This document shows, one piece after another, positions 1-9,886 of a DNA stretch of 64,000 nucleotides. This DNA comes from Owenia fusiformis. Taxonomy: Eukaryota; Annelida; Polychaeta; Sabellida; Oweniidae. The first letter of the stretch is position 1, and every line of letters starts with the position of its first letter. The stretch lies in assembly GCA_903813345.2 (NCBI GenBank), contig CAIIXF020000006.1, positions 22,449,936 to 22,513,935 on the forward strand, read 5' to 3'. The notes under the pieces are model-generated. The model was not told where the DNA came from, ran no database searches, and saw nothing but the letters and a program-made list of their open reading frames with translations. The translations under genes and the position numbers were made by a program.

Positions 1-2254
1 TACAATTGTGCTGACTTAATGGTGAAAAGAATAAAATGGGTTAGGCCAAGCTAAGAATAAAATCAACGAGCCTTCCTTTTAATCGAGAATCCTGTTCAAT
101 TGAAAATGAGTTTTTGAAAATTAAAAATTCAGTTTTATCTTGTTCAATTAGATGGGTCTCAAGATTTTGCTGCTCAAGGGTTTCTTAAAGGTTTTTTCTT
201 TGGGTTGAATGGCGCTTACATTGCAGAATCGAGTGTTTAGGAGTTGTACTCTTACCACAGACAATTAGATTAGCTGCATTAGGGAAATCATGAGCAATCT
301 TTTGTGATTCAAATTAGAGTCCGCATCTAATTCTAGTCTGTTCAAGGTAATTTCTTGTTTTCGAGAAAGATTGAGTTTAGAAGTTGTATTGAAGTCATTA
401 AACTTTCAAGATTTGTTTTTGATTTTACTTTTGAACAAAGAGATGGTGGGAATCGACTGGAGATAACCTATTCCATTCAGAGATCAATCTTAGCACTGGG
501 GCATTAATTAGTCGTGCAAAGAACACGAAAAGATGGAACTATTAACAGGACATGGTCGGAGTCCCCAAATTATCCTCACACGACTTGGTCGAATCCTAGC
601 TGTGGTAGGGTCGGATCCTTCTATTCGAGTTTTAAACCACATTTTCATGTACTTTTGTGATGTATTACGTCATGTTTGTTTATCAGTCGCACGCATTAAT
701 GCATGTACTTTATAAATTGCACGAAATTAGATATGTATACCGTAATATAAAAGAATTATTGCAATTGAAGTGTATTCTGTCGTGAAAAGTCTATGTTCGA
801 CCTATTTTCACCTATGAAGCCTTGATATTTTTTTCTTGCTTTCTTCATGAATTCATAGGTAATTATGTTGCCTATAGTTAACCAACCACAAAATATCAAA
901 ATTCGCTGTTTCCTACTTTTTCCTGACATTTTGTCAATTTTGGCCTCTTTGTCTCACGAAGGGATCGTATTCTAGCACACGAACGGACCATATCATACGG
1001 AGCGGGATGTGGACCGTGACGCAGGGTATGTATAGTTGATCTGTTCAAAATGAAGATTCGAGCCAGATGATATCCAACGGATGTTTTAAGGTAGTTCCTT
1101 GTATTCAGAATTTAGGCATTGTGTCTTTCTCATTGAAGTCCCATGCTTGTTTCAGGTACACATAGCCCATTCCAAATATGATATACATCTTTCTTTATCG
1201 CATGGTCTGTAAAATGAAGCATTCTGATTGGTCAGTTCTTGTGCTGTACCAATCTGTATTGCTACTGAGATTGTCCTCATTGATCATCTCCGTCGCAATA
1301 CAGAAAATATTGGTACGGAGGGGACATTCTCAGTAGCAATACAGAGGATCAGACGGTAACAACGTTATAGAATGATTAGAAAGTGCAATACAGGATTAAT
1401 TCTGTCTCGATATTCTGTATTGGCACTCGACTTCGTCTCGTTCCAGGATGAGCCAAGAAAAGGTAGCCCAAACAAATGTTAATAACTCATCCAACATGGT
1501 TTTAAATTAATTTTTGACATAATTTAACCTCGTTCAATGTTTATTCATTTTATCAAGTGTCATTGGTTTATTTCAAATGACCACAATTTTATGGCTATTT
1601 TACAAAACATCCTCCAAATGTCGGTGTAAAAAGGGTAGGAGGTCCTATCAACTTATGGTCCTACTTTCCATTGATTTATATGGTGACCTAAATACAACTC
1701 TTTCCCTTATTATCGTATCCACAATCAGGGCAAGTAAGGGTCTTTAAGAAAGGGGACCATAATCCCCAGGGGACCATAATTTCTTTTACACCGGTCTCAT
1801 CTCTGGAGGCCAATTTGAACGTACCGGATAAAGTTGTATGACTTCACGCTCAGAGATATCTCATGTATTGGCTCTTATCATCCGTTCGAAGCGAATGAAG
1901 GGTTTGCACGAGCCCTACGAAACCCCCTGTCACTATCCCCATGCTGCTAGAGTTGTAAGTGTGGACAATATCTCAAAAGATAAAAGTTTGGGGATTCATA
2001 TCGGGTGATTTTTTCGCATTTGGAGATTTGTAAATTTGCAATACAATCGTGACCATTTAAACTAGATCAATGAAAATAAGTATAATGAAAGAGCACTGAA
2101 CCACATATTTGGCACATTGAATTGTGCCAAATATGATTTGAAATCCATGTTTGAAGACGGAGTTATTGACATTTGTTTGAGTTACCTTTTTGACTCACCC
2201 TGTATACGACCAGGTCGTTCACGAAAAATGCTCTCATTTCAAAGGGTTTTCATG
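1..2254. other. flank with no recognisable gene
   Basis: No reading frame with family resemblance is visible on either strand; the longest open stretch (533-715, plus) is 60 codons of unremarkable composition. It holds one imperfect hairpin near 1.25-1.35 kb, listed separately, and otherwise looks like unique AT-rich intergenic DNA downstream of the minus-strand hydrolase gene. Confidence 0.6.
1254..1347. repeat. imperfect inverted repeat (hairpin)
   Basis: The left arm contains TGTATTGCTACTGAGA and the right arm near 1325-1347 contains its reverse complement TCTCAGTAGCAATACAGA. The loop repeats the fragment GCAATACAGA. It resembles a small MITE remnant. Confidence 0.5.
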
Positions 2255-2260
2255 TTTATT
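2255..2260 (-). other. possible polyadenylation signal of the SGNH gene
   Basis: TTTATT on the plus strand reads AATAAA on the minus strand, about 115 bases after the hydrolase stop codon. The position is reasonable for a short 3' UTR, but the motif is common in AT-rich DNA. Confidence 0.35.
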
Positions 2261-2375
2261 GTGAAATAAGGAAAAAAGAAAAACCGAACCAATATTTTCG
2301 GTAGTTTAATAAAAGTAGTAATAAAAGTAAACTAGTTTAATAAAAGGTGCAGTACCTGCGCGAACGCCCTATGCT

Positions 2376-3530
2376 TTACTTTATATATCTCCATGCAATC
2401 ATTGCTGCGTGTAATATGAAGTCATATGACCCATTGAGCATAATAGTGACGTTGAATCTTTGTTGTTCTTTTACATAATCACTGAGATTTATGTCATCAA
2501 CCTGAATGATTATTGTACCAGGAGAATATTTGAATGTCGTAAAATTAAACACGGGTGAAATTGGTTTCTGTCGCATACCAATCCATACAGAGATGATAGT
2601 CTCGTTGCAGAATTCACAGTTGACGTAGCCAAGTGAAAGGACCTGCTGGACACGACCAGAGGGTCTGATGGGTGCAACTAGGTCCAATGTAATCCAATCA
2701 CCTTGCTTGTTGCCCTTGAAACCATTAAACAAGTCTTTGCGATACTCCATTACCTCAAATTTGCGAAACCGGCGGAGGGATGTCCTGAGAATGTATTTAT
2801 GGAATCCGTTCAGTTCTGTCACCGACAGATTACTGTAACTATCAATCTGTTCATGGCGCTTGTTGGTGAAGCATACGGGATTGGTGATCCATGTGCTATT
2901 CAAAACTGGAGTGGGTAAATATGGATTTGGGAGACCCAAGGGTAAAGGGTTCAAAGCCTCTTTAATGATTCCTGCAAAGAATTTGATTAAAACGATCGCA
3001 ATATAGTGATGTGATAGATGACTGGGGTGGAAATAATCATAAGAAATTATGTCAGAGCTATAGAAGCCAAGTTGTTCACCATACACTGGGCAAACCATAT
3101 TAAATAACGACACCCCAGTGATGTCGTAATATTCCAATAATGGTTTGTAGTGTTTCTGTTCAAGATCGAATGAACAAGTATGACTACTATTAAACTCTGG
3201 ACCAAGAATCTTCTTATCAACAAAATCTGCCAGAATCAAAACCGGTCTGTTTTCACGTTGTTGTTTCATCGTATTGCGTATCAGTTCCTCTAGTGGCCGT
3301 CCCATTTCTCTAAATCCAGATTGCGAATGAGATAATTGGTCATTGGTAGCGAATTCCCCGATGACAATATCAGTAGTCTCCATAGAAACATGTGCGTTTA
3401 GGCAATGGGAGAAATATTCACTGTTAGCCCCGCCCATTGCAGTGTTCCGAGATTCAACAGGAATGCCAAAAACTGTGCTCATCCATTGTGCCAATATTTC
3501 CATGTACAGACAAGGGAACTCACATGAGCC
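2376..3530 (-). CDS. SGNH hydrolase exon 2 (blocks II, III, V and C-terminus)
   Basis: 1155 bases, in frame from GGC after the acceptor TTTTCAG to TAA. It carries oxyanion elements AMGGAN and FATND, the DYFHP triad block and the C-terminal domain. It starts upstream of the first ATG of the open frame (3501-3503): nine more codons beginning G-S-C-E-F join it to exon 1. Confidence 0.85.
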   Translation of the reverse strand, partial: GSCEFPCLYMEILAQWMSTVFGIPVESRNTAMGGANSEYFSHCLNAHVSMETTDIVIGEFATNDQLSHSQSGFREMGRPLEELIRNTMKQQRENRPVLILADFVDKKILGPEFNSSHTCSFDLEQKHYKPLLEYYDITGVSLFNMVCPVYGEQLGFYSSDIISYDYFHPSHLSHHYIAIVLIKFFAGIIKEALNPLPLGLPNPYLPTPVLNSTWITNPVCFTNKRHEQIDSYSNLSVTELNGFHKYILRTSLRRFRKFEVMEYRKDLFNGFKGNKQGDWITLDLVAPIRPSGRVQQVLSLGYVNCEFCNETIISVWIGMRQKPISPVFNFTTFKYSPGTIIIQVDDINLSDYVKEQQRFNVTIMLNGSYDFILHAAMIAWRYIK

Positions 3531-6488
3531 CTGAAAATGAATTGTTAAACATCACAAAATGTCACATGTAATAAAATACTTATTAATTCCCGGTTTGAGA
3601 TCTTCCACGACTAGTGTTATGACGTCAGGGGGTAGTTTCCAACTCCACGACAGTCGTAGGAATACAAGGACATTTCTATAACCTTTAAAATGAGGTACAT
3701 GTACATGAGGTATAACTTATATAGAACAATTCAGACTTATAACCGAATAAGGACCAAAGCAATAAAAGTTGTGGCAATTCGAAATTTTAAGAGATCATAT
3801 TTTGCAAAAGATTCCAATCGATATCATTACTATTTTATTATAAAATACACTTAAAACCTGCCTGTATAATTTCAAATAAATAAATGCAAAACTTCATAAC
3901 GCAAAAGGTGATTATTCTTAATTTATAGAGTAAGGTACATGTACAATTTCAAGAAAATTAATGGAATATTTGTGGAGTTATGATAAAAAAAGCTGATTTC
4001 GGCAACAAAATGGCCGCAATTTGATCAAACGAGGCGAGCTTTTGAGAGACCATGAGACCACGGGTAAAATTGAAAGCTTTGTATGGACACATTTTAAAAG
4101 TGAAACAATTTCAATTGTTTGAAACCAATTGTGGTTTGTTGGTTAACATGGGAATGTCGATTTTCAAAAAGTCATCAAATTTATCATTAATTTTCAATTT
4201 TGTAATCGAGGAAAAAATTGAGAAAATTTGGAGGTATTGAATATAAGGTCAAATTACGTTTCCATCAAAGAGCTCGTATAAGTATTTTCATCGCAGGTTA
4301 AGTAAATAAAAATTCAAAGGTGAAGAGGCTTTATCACGTAGTTCAATGGGGGAGCTAAGGTTACCAAACTTATGAAGGGGAGTGTATCATCTGATGTATT
4401 TAGAGTCCATGGCACAATAGTTTTATTAATGACAAATCATTGATTCAACAGTTTTCAGGAAAGTTACGGAAGTCACTGGTCAGTATCAAGCGAAGATAAC
4501 GGCCGTAGCCTTCGCATCTAAGATGGCGGACGGTAATTGTCGATTTCGATATTTTTAGATTTAATTCGATGAAAACTAAAAATATCGAAATCGACACTTT
4601 ACATCCGCCATCTTTGATATGAAGGTTACGGCTGTTACCATCGCTTGATACTGACCTTTTTAAAATCAATATTTTAAAATGAAGTGTATTTTCAAAACTT
4701 TAATCTCAAATAAAATCAGATTTTTTTGTCAACATGAAGTGTATTTTCAAAATTCAAATCTCGAATAAAATAAGATTATAGTGTCAGGACGAAATGGATT
4801 ACATACTACAGTTAAAAAGAGAAAGTATGAACGGCATAGTCTTTTATGATCAATATTGCTTCATATGGACAGACTAGTGACAAAGAACAAATGCAAAATT
4901 GACCTTGACATTAAAAGATGGTCTCATAACATTGAATCAAAAATTTATATACCCCAAGAAAGTGTCGTGAATTTTTACGATAGGTTTTGTTTATCGTACA
5001 ACATTTGTGCGACTTTGTCGTGGGTTTAAGTTTATGGAAATAGATTGTTACGTTAAAGTCCTGAACATATTTTATCGAAACGACCCCCAGGCTGCGTATG
5101 GTTGAAGATGATTGAAAAACATTTGCAGAATATAGGCACCCTGATTTACGTCCATCGACAAAATATAAATTTTTGTTTTAATATGAACGTGTTAAAGATG
5201 ACGTCTTTAGAACGCTTACATCAATTAATTTTGAATATGAACTCAGAAAAAGTAAACTTGCACATTACTATTATTATCTGAGTTAACACGTCACCAAAAA
5301 CTGAGAACATGTGTTTTTCTGATTTTGAATTTGAGATATTGAAAAATTCTTTAATTTTAAACAAAAAAGCCCCCGTCATTGCCGAAACGGGAGAGATCTT
5401 GTGTTTATTGAATATATCTTCAAGCAAAATGCAAATTAAATAAAGACATTTGACGGATGGACGATTATCAATATTTGCCACTCATGATCCATACAACCTT
5501 CGTCCGTTTTGATAAAAAAAACATTCAACTATTATGTTTTTGTATTGAAATCAATTCATTGTTTATTTAGAATAGAGCTAACATAAATAGTTGTTATGGT
5601 GAAGAATTAACTGACTTTGTGAATTTGTTTGAATGAGATTCGATAATGTACTTAATTAGCCGAAACTTTATTTGATTATGCATTAGCAGTTTTAAATAAA
5701 ATATTTTTGTACACAAGTAAAAGTTGTAAGGTATGTGTTTTGTGACACATAACGCTCCTGTGATACACAGTGCAATAGCTAGATATGGATTTTAAAACCA
5801 TTAACTTAAAATAGTACATGGTTCATTGTGTTATGGTGTAAACTGTAAATATATAAGTAATATAGCATAGCCTAGTGTGTCACATTATTTGAGATCACCC
5901 TGTAGCCATATTTAATAGGTCTGAGTTACAGTAAGATTATATAAATATTAACAAGGCATTAACCTCAAAATGTCACCACCTGTCATTTGTTACAGACGCC
6001 GAACGCCGAACCGTCGTCCACAAAAACGAACCAGTGAAGCATACCTGATCTATACCTCCGCCCGCAGAAACCGACCCACCGATAGTTGCCATAGATATTG
6101 GCGTTTTCTTTACAATTGCCTCTCTGAATATTTTCCTCAGCTTAACCGTGTTCCCTTTCCATAAGAACGCTCTCTCATACATCTCCTGAGTAATGTTATT
6201 ATTTGGAATGGCATCCTGAAGCCGTGCTAAAATATCTCTATCTGTGCTTCCCCTGAGAGTATATTTGTCTATTGGCTTGAAGTTGTCTTTGCTTCTACTT
6301 AGAATATTATTGTCTATTGACTTGAAGTTCTCTGATCCATTCCTTGTCCTGAGTTGTTTACGCTTGTGGTACGGTGAATATGAGTTGCTAAAAAGCTGAC
6401 TGGATATCTGCTGGTCATTTTTGAGTAAGAGATGCAATGAGAGCAAAACCACAATGGCCACCATCAGAAACAACCTCCATGATTTCAT
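2376..6488 (-). CDS. membrane-anchored SGNH/GDSL-type hydrolase (two exons)
   Basis: Joining 6045-6488 to 2376-3530 gives 532 codons. The splice is seen directly: exon 1 ends CAG before GTATGC, exon 2 follows TTTTCAG, phase 0 on both sides. The N-terminus (about residues 5-22, LFLMVAIVVLLSLHLLL) is a single hydrophobic signal-anchor after a short basic tail, so a Golgi or plasma-membrane type II topology is likely. SGNH blocks are visible in order: IGGSVSAGGG (Ser139, nucleophile), AMGGAN (about 180-184, oxyanion Gly), FATND (Asn211) and DYFHP (Asp313 and His316 of the triad). A cysteine-containing beta-type C-terminal region of about 150 residues follows. The family hydrolyses esters, often acetyl groups on glycans; the substrate here cannot be read from sequence. 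Block I and block II are split by the intron, so neither exon alone would be recognised easily. Confidence 0.85.
4060..4387 (+). repeat. 3' half of a CACTCCCC-type mariner MITE
   Basis: This ends in a variant of the terminal repeat GGTTGCCAAACTTATGGAGGGGAGTGTA and matches the right halves of the copies at 28645-29471 and 30044-31801. The left terminal repeat is absent, so it is 5'-truncated. It lies in the hydrolase intron. Confidence 0.7.
4479..4656. mobile_element. short palindromic MITE
   Basis: Arms start GGTCAGTATCAAGCGA and end TCGCTTGATACTGACC. The central arms AAAATATCGAAATCGACA also pair, so nearly the whole 178 bases folds on itself. It lies within the hydrolase intron. Confidence 0.75.
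5221..6038. other. remainder of the hydrolase intron
   Basis: AT-rich intron with nothing else recognised; the 86-codon minus-strand open frame at 5221-5481 has no family features. Confidence 0.5.
6045..6488 (-). CDS. SGNH hydrolase exon 1 (signal-anchor, stalk, block I)
   Basis: 444 bases, 148 codons from ATG at 6486-6488. It codes for the signal-anchor, a basic Ser/Asn-rich stalk with a repeated F-K-(S/P)-I-D motif, and the nucleophile block ending G-G-I-D-Q. The donor GTATGC lies at 6039-6044. The intron to exon 2 is about 2.5 kb. Confidence 0.85.
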
Positions 6489-7484
6489 CGTTATGTACTT
6501 CCTTAAAAATTTATTACAAATAAACTTACAACGATTTTATGTAATGTGAAATGATAACAATAGTACTACTCCTGTTGCTGAGGGTGTGATAGTGATTTCT
6601 CTCAATTTACTTTCCAATAATTTAAATCCTAGTTATTTTAAAGCTGTTTACCAATATGGTCGTCTATTTTCTTCAGGTCGTCTGTTGTGCATTTGTTTTT
6701 CCGTTTTTTGTTTTTTTATTACAGGGTAGCACAAAGGTGCAACCCTTTGTTTTTGGAATAACTTTGTCAATAATGAAGGAATCTTCTTGATTTTTCTTCT
6801 GTATCCTGAGATCATAGTATTTCCCGTCCAGGTTTCCCCTCGTATCAACTTATTCTGCGATTCAACCTTTTGCCAATTGTTACCAAATGATATGGTCATT
6901 TATAATTGCTTTCTTACACTTTATCCTTGAGATGGACTTAAACATTGTAACCTAAACGTAGACTTGAAAAGAGAGTTATCGGTTTCAATCCCACTGAAGT
7001 GAACTGACTTTTTCCACATCAGCCCTTATATTAGCATTGACTTTCATTTGTGCCAAACTCATGTGATTCAAAGTTATAGACATTTCTATTCAATGATTTT
7101 TTGTGTCTCTCTGTACAACTCTTGGCCAACATATTGCCTTAATTGAGTGTATTTAAAGCTTGAAGTTTTAGACTTGTATTCAATACTATAATCGTAGGGT
7201 TTTAAATATGTTTAAATACATAAGATATTTAGTGTGAGTTTCATATTTATACACTTACACGACGAATTAATCGATAACCACATCCAAGATTGAATATGGC
7301 TTTTATCCCAGAGGGACAATATTAATATCGTTCCAATTTAACATTGATTCAAATTACATAACAGTTTTATTAATACATTATTCACATTTCGTATTCATTA
7401 AAATGACACAACATTTCATTTTGATGTGATCATCATACACATTCATAATTTCTTGATATTACACAAACGTTTTACTTAAAGGCC

Positions 7485-7945
7485 CACGTTGCATATTTTC
7501 AGTTTTTTGGCAAAATAAAGACTTACATTTGAATTCCATAGATTGTCCAATGTATTGATAAGAACTTTATCTTTCATTTGACACCAATAACAGCTCAAAC
7601 GGACCACATCAAAGCTTACAATAAAGAATCAAAAAATATTTTCAGGCTATATATCAAGTTTTTATCATGGCACAGTTGTTTGTATTACATGATACATTCA
7701 TTTTTATAGAAGTATCGCCATCTTTTAAATCAAAAGTAATCTAAAACATGCACTTTGTTTAACATATGCATGCATGTCTAATGATCTCTGAAGTTCAAAT
7801 GCTCTTTACGATGTGAGTTATTTTTTTCTTGGTTCAATATTAAAGCAAATCAAACTTTGTGTCATATTAGACCGAGTGTGTGAGTAACATGATTCTATGA
7901 TTTTTTTGATTTTTCCTCTAAATTAAGTATAGTGGGCCTTTATTA
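7485..7945. repeat. dispersed repeat, copy 1
   Basis: Shares the succession CTTTCATTTGACACCAA, ACCACATCA, CGCCATCTTTTAA and CTTCAAATGCT, in the same order and orientation, with 16340-16695. The copies are diverged. Family unknown. Confidence 0.55.
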
Positions 7946-8789
7946 TGATTCACATTATATTATTTATTTGAATTTCAAAACAGTTAATTTCTTATTTGAT
8001 TCACATTTATTTGTACAGTTTCATTTCGATATGCTCCACATACTTATCATTCATCTAAATCACACTATTGTCTTGCTTTGACATGATTCCAATTAACTCT
8101 GGTCTAGCTACTATCCACTGTGACTACCCCCCCCCCCCCCCCCTCTGTTTGACTAACACCTCCTCACACAGTTGTAGTGGAGTCGTGGGGTCGTCACAAG
8201 GGCTTGTAGCTTGACTAAATTCATTTACACTACAATACAAATTCAAAATATAATTGAAACAAAATTAGTAGCCAATATTAGCCTATCGCAGCATTTCATT
8301 TTCGATTTCTCAGTCACGCAAAATGAAACTGACTCTCTTAAATCTTATTTTATACCATGGAGCAGTAATGTTAAACAGGAATAGATGATGACATTGACAA
8401 CTGACTGATGTTTTTAACCATATATAATTAAAGGTTGTGTACCAGTATATTATTAAACACGGACGTTTATAACATTTATTTTTAACAGTGTGTATTTACA
8501 GATAAAATGTATAATTATCATTTTCTTTTATTGCCGCAAATTAACAATAAATCACTTGATATATTTGTAATTCTACAAAAATAAAAGACACGTTTCTAAA
8601 TTCTTCAACAAACAACCTAGTATTGCTACATTTTGCAATTCTTCCACGCACAGTTGGACTTTTGCACCAATGTTCAGACTTAGGAAGTCAGAGCTAAGTA
8701 CCACATGTTTATTTGAGCCTCTATCCAATATAACTTGGCTAGAAATCGTCACATGTGGCCCGCCATGTAGTAAAATATTTAATACGCCA

Positions 8790-9240
8790 GATGCTAGTAT
8801 ATGTAGAAATAATCTTGATTTACTTCATTAAAAATGCAGTCAAAATGATGTCATATTTGGAATCTACATGTAAAATCACATCTAGAAATGTGGTTTTGAG
8901 AAGAGTTTATCAACTTTGAAAATTCAATTTTTTCTTTGAAAAAGTGACTTCTGGGTCGGGGAGATTCCCCATAGACCCCATGTTGTAAAATCACAAAAAG
9001 AAAAAATATCTTGTCTTGTGTTGGGCAGGTGTTAAGTGGACATATTTCAATTTGTATAACTATCAGATACATAAGGGTAATATCTAATATGAAACGTGAA
9101 CCATTAAAACTGATGATCATGATTATTCAAATTTAAGGGGATTTTGCAATACTCTGAGCATGTTACATGTATTTCCCCCGAATTAGCCACCTGGTGGCGA
9201 AAGTGGTAACTACCTACTCGCACTCTGAGTAATTTAGATC
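8790..9240 (-). repeat. dispersed repeat, copy near COX 3' end
   Basis: The reverse complement of this segment matches 48310-48770 over most of its length; for example GCCACCTGGTGGCGAAA here corresponds to TTTCGCCACCAGGTGGC there. One copy lies just beyond the COX gene, the other in a cPLA2 intron. No coding capacity was recognised. Confidence 0.7.
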
Positions 9241-9419
9241 TGATTTAGATATTATTTTAAAAATATTTAATGAATTGAATTGAACTTGAAGCAAACTAAA
9301 GTGAGATGTTTTGCATGATTTCGTCTAAAATCAACTGGCCTGTCATCTTTAAAATCTTCAAAATTAAACTTGATATCGATCTGGCCTTACCCTGAGCAAA
9401 AAACAAGATGGCCGCCGGC

Positions 9420-9425
9420 TTTATT
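9420..9425 (-). other. possible polyadenylation signal of COX
   Basis: TTTATT on the plus strand (AATAAA on the minus strand), about 115 bases past the COX stop codon. Confidence 0.35.
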
Positions 9426-9539
9426 GAACAAATTCTATGCTTTAAAAACAACATATAATTACAATCGATGAAAAAATGATTTTATAATTAGGTGGTATAA
9501 TTTACAGGACTGGACTATTGAGTCTGAAATCATAGTAGA

Positions 9540-9886
9540 CTATAGTTCATCTTGCATTGAATCTGTTTTTCCATCGTCATTGAGCGGCACGCTAAAAGCT
9601 ATTCTTGGACATCCATTCATGTTCATGCAAAATAGTTTTTGAAGAGTTGAGTCTTTCACCAAATTGAAGCCAACATCACCTCCAAATGTCGACGACCGCC
9701 AGTACAGTGGACTACATATTGGGTTAGACATGAGTCCCTTTACAGAATTGGGACCGCCCAACTCTATGACGGTCTGTCCTAGCATACCTCCATTCACGTG
9801 CCGTTCGAGCAAAATACCAACGTAAAACTCGACAGCGTCAACGTCCCCATAAAGCTGTTCGAGTTCAGTGGCTAACACCTTTTCTC
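9540..9886 (-). CDS. PTGS: COX exon 11 equivalent: C-terminal catalytic region
   Basis: Acceptor CTAG, phase 1 in, ending at TAG. It codes for [13 protein letters not shown], the channel segment [12 protein letters not shown] with Ser530, the conserved ICSPLYW and STFGG, then a short tail ending S-M-Q-D-E-L. It lacks the longer C-terminal insert typical of vertebrate COX-2. Confidence 0.95.

Larger units (their letters stand above)
6489..9419. other. intergenic region between hydrolase and COX genes
   Basis: About 2.9 kb between the start of the hydrolase gene and the 3' end of the COX gene, both on the minus strand, so it should hold the hydrolase promoter. No convincing core promoter was picked. 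It contains a 16-17 base C run near 8130 and two dispersed repeats listed separately. Confidence 0.5.

Noticed and set aside
2703-3534. Plus-strand open frames opposite the hydrolase exon 2
   Set aside because: They are antisense shadows of a coding exon whose splice sites and motifs read clearly on the minus strand.
6648-6899. 83-codon basic minus-strand frame upstream of the hydrolase
   Set aside because: Lys/Arg-rich translation of AT-rich DNA without family resemblance; more likely hydrolase upstream DNA.
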